Below, piece after piece: positions 5,869 through 8,153 of a stretch of 8,153 bases of DNA; positions within the stretch are counted from its first letter, which is position 1; the number at the start of each line of letters is the position of its first letter. The position numbers and the translations under genes were made by a program. The stretch spans positions 1 to 8,153 of the forward strand of contig JACDER010000051.1 of assembly GCA_013816275.1 (NCBI GenBank), written 5' to 3'. Source of the stretch: Actinomycetota bacterium (lineage in GTDB: Bacteria; Actinomycetota; Thermoleophilia; Gaiellales; Gaiellaceae). The notes beneath the pieces are model-generated. The model was not told the DNA's origin, ran no database searches, and was given only the letters and a program-made list of their open reading frames with translations.

Positions 5869-5903
5869 GAGGGCTCGTCTTCAAGACCCCGAGGCGAGCC
5901 CTC
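5869..5903 (-). terminator. Intrinsic terminator of the corA / FG-GAP unit
   Basis: The arms GAGGGCTCG (5895-5903 on the minus strand) and CGAGCCCTC (5869-5877) are perfect 9-bp inverted repeats. The hairpin starts at the stop codon of the gene ending at 5902 and is followed by TCTTTGATTCC, a short T-rich tail. A second CGAGCC copy at 5844-5849 could pair with the first arm as an alternative. On the plus strand the tail is CTTTAT, so it could act in both directions. Confidence 0.65.
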
Positions 5904-6705
5904 ACTTTATGCGGGCGTACCCGTGGTTCGTCAGGAACTTCTTCAGCTTGGCGAGGTACGCATTCCCTCTCGCCCAGATGTTGTCGCCGCCGAAGCCGTT
6001 CAACTCGCCGCGCCGGTTGATTGCCTGCAGCGTGGGCCACGCCTTCGCCTGGTGACCGAGCAGGTACTGGTCCGCCATCCAGGCGGCGAGGATCCCACGC
6101 AGGTCCGGCAACGTGCCCTTGCGCTCGGCCAGGTACTCCTTCCAGAGCGTTGCGGCGTCCTTGCGAACGAGAGCCGGGAAGCTCCGCGTGACGTCGGTCA
6201 TGCGGCCTGCGCGATAGCTCCAGACCTCGACCGGGAGTGCCGATCCGGCATAGGACGTGAACGCGTAGGCGAAGCGATCGTCGCCGGTCACGAACTCGGG
6301 GACCCTGTCGCCCTCGAGGTCGCGCAGCCAGTAGGAGGGGTCGCCCCACATGTGCCGCACTGCGACGTAGCCCGAGCCCGCGTAGCGGTAGATGAGCGAG
6401 AACGTGCAGCAGTGCGCTCCTCCGGTGTAGAAGTCGGCGATCACCTCGCCCTCGCCGTTCCCGTCGAGGTCGCGGATCCTGATCGCCTGGGGAATCGACG
6501 GCCCCAGCTTCCTGGTCAGAACGGTCTGGCCGTCACGGTCGATCCTAAGCTGGACGCCCTTGGCCTGGAAGTACTTCGCCGACTGCCACGAGATCGTCGC
6601 GCGCACAGGGCCGAGCTGCGCCGACTTCATCTTCGCCGGAGCGGCCGCGGCCGGGCTCGCGAGCACGAGCGCGGCGACGGCAACGAGTGCGAATCTCACA
6701 ACCAT
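5902..6705 (-). CDS. Secreted FG-GAP/VCBS-like repeat protein
   Basis: The 267 residues start with a signal peptide, MVVRFALVAVAALVLASPAA, with cleavage near AAA-APA (about residue 22-24). The mature part holds two integrin-alpha/VCBS-like blades. The first, IRDLDGNGEGEVIADFYTG (about 77-95), has the DxDGNGEGE calcium-loop pattern and is followed by GAHCCTFSLIYRY with a vicinal Cys99-Cys100. The second is LRDLEGDRVPEFVTGDDRF (about 128-144). The C-terminal third is alpha-helical, with WKEYLAERKG and AYLAKLKKFL. Function is unknown; proteins of this kind are exported and often bind calcium or surface ligands. ATG 6705 overlaps the end of corA by 10 nt. GTG at 6699 gives a 4-nt GTGA overlap and is an alternative start. 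Either way translation is probably coupled to corA. A terminator follows immediately. Confidence 0.8.
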   Translation of the reverse strand: MVVRFALVAVAALVLASPAAAAPAKMKSAQLGPVRATISWQSAKYFQAKGVQLRIDRDGQTVLTRKLGPSIPQAIRIRDLDGNGEGEVIADFYTGGAHCCTFSLIYRYAGSGYVAVRHMWGDPSYWLRDLEGDRVPEFVTGDDRFAYAFTSYAGSALPVEVWSYRAGRMTDVTRSFPALVRKDAATLWKEYLAERKGTLPDLRGILAAWMADQYLLGHQAKAWPTLQAINRRGELNGFGGDNIWARGNAYLAKLKKFLTNHGYARIK

Positions 6706-7679
6706 CGCTTATACCGGAAGAACGCGATCATCGACCCGAGCACGACGACCATCGCCCCCATGATCGCCCAGAAGGCCGTCCCGGACCCGAAGCCGGGGAA
6801 GTGGACGTTCATCCCGAACAGCCCGGTGATCAGGGTCAGCGGCAGCATGGTCACGCTGAAGATGGTCAGGATGCGCAGCACGTCGTTCTGCCGGTGGGAG
6901 ATGACCGACTCGTTCGTGTCCTCGAGCGCCTCCACGACCTCCTTGTAATTGTCGAGCAGGTCCCAGATCCGCTCCGTGGCGTCGACGATGTCGTCGAAGT
7001 AGAGCTCGAGGTTCTCGGGCAGGAACCGCTCCGTGTGCCGTTCGAGCAGGCGCAGGGTCGAGCGCTCCGGCTTGATGATCTTCCGGTAGGAGATGATCTC
7101 CTGCTTGACGTTGGAGATGTCGCGGACGATCTCTTCCGAGCGGCCCTCGAACATCTCGTCCTCGAAGCGATCGAGCTTGTGCCCGATCTTGTCCAGGATC
7201 GGGAAGCAGTAGTCGAACAAGTCGTCGAGGACGTGGTAGAGGAGGTAGCCCGAGCCCTTCCCGAACAGCGACTCGCGGAGAACTTCGTCCTCCGAGCAGC
7301 GCACGAACAGGCGCGTGACCGGTAGGAGCTCGACCGTCGGCAGCGTGACGAGGTAGTCCGGCCCCAGGAAGAAGTCCAGTTCGGCGGCGTTCAGCCGCTG
7401 GACGGTCTTGTCGTAGACCGGGAAATGGAGGACCGCGAACAGGTAGTCGGGGTAGTCGTCGATCTTCGGGCGCTGGCGCTTGGAGAGGACGTCCTCGACG
7501 TCGAGCGCGTGCCAGCCGAAGCGTTCCGCCAGAACGGTCGCCTGCTCCGTGTCCGGAGTGTCGAGGTGAATCCAGGTCAGGCCGTTGTGAGAGAGCTCAG
7601 CCGGTTCGCGGACAGCCGGAACGACCTCGGCGCGCACGCCGCGGGGACGGCCACGCCTGATGCGGGGCAGGCTCGGCAT
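6696..7679 (-). CDS. corA: CorA-family magnesium/cobalt transport protein
   Basis: The protein has 327 residues, normal for CorA. A large N-terminal cytosolic domain (GLTWIHLDTP near 33, DYPDYLFAVLHFP near 75) leads into the long stalk helix (about 140-265). Two C-terminal membrane helices follow at about 269-288 and 303-321. The signature GMN (289-291, in TGLFGMNVHFPG) lies at the mouth of the pore between them, and the protein ends in basic FRYKRWL in the cytoplasm. CorA pentamers conduct Mg2+ and related divalent ions across the inner membrane. ATG 7679 is the furthest possible start in this frame, with a TGA at 7704-7706 upstream, but has no clear Shine-Dalgarno sequence. GTG at residue 15 is an alternative, since residues 1-14 are merely basic. 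The gene overlaps the downstream secreted-protein gene by 10 nt and follows a gene ending at 7727. Confidence 0.93.
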   Translation of the reverse strand: MPSLPRIRRGRPRGVRAEVVPAVREPAELSHNGLTWIHLDTPDTEQATVLAERFGWHALDVEDVLSKRQRPKIDDYPDYLFAVLHFPVYDKTVQRLNAAELDFFLGPDYLVTLPTVELLPVTRLFVRCSEDEVLRESLFGKGSGYLLYHVLDDLFDYCFPILDKIGHKLDRFEDEMFEGRSEEIVRDISNVKQEIISYRKIIKPERSTLRLLERHTERFLPENLELYFDDIVDATERIWDLLDNYKEVVEALEDTNESVISHRQNDVLRILTIFSVTMLPLTLITGLFGMNVHFPGFGSGTAFWAIMGAMVVVLGSMIAFFRYKRWL

Positions 7680-7725
7680 AGGTACTGAGCGGGTCGTCCT
7701 TCGTCATCACGGCTCTGTTCGCCAT
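7597..7725 (-). CDS. Possible 42-residue small ORF overlapping the corA start
   Basis: ATG 7725 lies one base after the stop of the upstream gene and has GGGGG 4 nt before it, a better ribosome site than that of corA. The frame reads MANRAVMTKDDPLSTYAEP, then becomes Pro/Arg-rich and stops with TGA at 7597-7599 inside corA. The first 20 residues look protein-like, while the rest looks like a shadow of corA. It may be a short leader peptide that couples translation to corA, or the trace of a shifted corA N-terminus, or chance. Confidence 0.25.
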   Translation of the reverse strand: MANRAVMTKDDPLSTYAEPAPHQAWPSPRRARRGRSGCPRTG

Positions 7726-7726
7726 C

Positions 7727-8153
7727 TTACCCCCGGGCCCCTTTGGCCATGGTGATCAGGGCGTTGGCGGTGCTCCCGTTCTCGAGCGTGGTCGTCACTG
7801 CGCCGCTGAAGCCCGTGTAGCCGGTGTTGAACGCGCCGGTGAGCACCCAGCTCACGCCCGGCCGGCAGCCCGGGACGCCGTGGCCGTCGAGCGTCCGCAT
7901 GGTGAAGTCGTGGTTCAGGATGGCGGTGCCGTTGTTCTGCGTCGTGAAGTCGATCGCGAAGCCGTTCGCGTTCCACTGGTTCGCGCCACCCGGTCCCTGG
8001 ACGACGGTCGCCGAGACGGCCGGCTGGGAGCTGCAGCCGAACACGCTCCCGCCGAACGTGGCCTCGAAGTGGAAGGAGCTGGCGGTGGGGATCGTGACGA
8101 CGATGCTCGCCGGGCCGGTCATGTTGAAGGTGGTGTCGGTCCAGGATCCCGTC
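7727..8153 (-). CDS. C-terminal part of an unrecognised, probably exported beta-rich protein
   Basis: The frame is open from the window edge to TAA at 7727-7729, giving 141 residues. ATG at 8122 is unlikely to be the start, because the preceding codons (GSWTDTTFN) continue the same low-charge style and no signal peptide follows. The sequence is rich in Gly, Thr, Ser, Asn and Ala with alternating hydrophobics, such as SIVVTIPTASSFHFEATFGG and SGAVTTTLENG, typical of extracellular beta-sandwich domains. Two cysteines (FGCSSQ and PGCRPG) could form a disulfide. I recognise no family. It lies 47 bp upstream of corA on the same strand and is probably in the same transcription unit. Confidence 0.7.
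   Translation of the reverse strand, partial: TGSWTDTTFNMTGPASIVVTIPTASSFHFEATFGGSVFGCSSQPAVSATVVQGPGGANQWNANGFAIDFTTQNNGTAILNHDFTMRTLDGHGVPGCRPGVSWVLTGAFNTGYTGFSGAVTTTLENGSTANALITMAKGARG

Noticed and set aside
5519..6055. Plus-strand open frame, including a start at 5708 (MTLEFFSRKRKN)
   Set aside because: It runs through the nested stem, the terminator and antisense into the FG-GAP gene, becomes Arg/Pro/Ser-rich and resembles nothing known.
1..8153. CRISPR arrays, insertion sequences, prophage genes
   Set aside because: There are no regularly spaced short repeats, no transposase or integrase motifs, and all recognisable genes are housekeeping or exported proteins with similar GC-rich codon use.

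Overview
The window is a high-GC bacterial chromosome segment of ordinary housekeeping character. The protein families suggest an actinobacterium: FBPase class II, a class I aldolase lacking the eukaryotic C-terminal tyrosine tail, a mycobacterial-type HIT protein, and a LanC-like protein with an actinobacterial-looking N-terminus. A deep lineage such as Thermoleophilia is my guess from general style; no marker gene here proves it.

Layout. Positions 1-1369 (+ strand) carry the 3' end of argS (arginyl-tRNA synthetase) and glpX (fructose-1,6-bisphosphatase II). Convergent to these, on the minus strand, lie fba (class I fructose-bisphosphate aldolase) and, downstream of it, a stand-alone LanC-like protein. 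The glpX and LanC stop codons share one CTAG. glpX and fba catalyse adjacent gluconeogenic steps, so this side has a central-carbon theme with an orphan LanC-like gene embedded in it.

Positions 3524-4272 hold no protein gene. They contain a 204-bp imperfect tandem duplication. Each unit has a perfect 10-bp-arm palindrome, a short GC hairpin, a TATCCT promoter-like box and the 5' part of a tRNA-Gly(CCC) gene. Unit 1 stops inside the tRNA, leaving a 44-nt 5' half. Unit 2 runs into the complete tRNA-Gly(CCC). This is the most unusual structure in the window.

From 4219 to the end everything is on the minus strand: a terminator; a secreted protein made of three DUF5666-like repeats; a HIT-family nucleotide hydrolase/phosphorylase; a 223-bp spacer with a nested-stem sequence that may be a structured RNA; a terminator; a secreted FG-GAP/VCBS-like protein overlapping the end of a CorA-type metal-ion channel gene; and the 3' end of an unrecognised, probably exported beta-rich protein. 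The last three are closely spaced and look like one transcription unit ending at the 5869-5903 hairpin.

I see no convincing novel defence, mobile or biosynthetic system. Items deserving a second look are the half-tRNA duplication, the LanC-like gene whose N-terminal coding region has no normal start codon, and the nested stem at 5744-5825.
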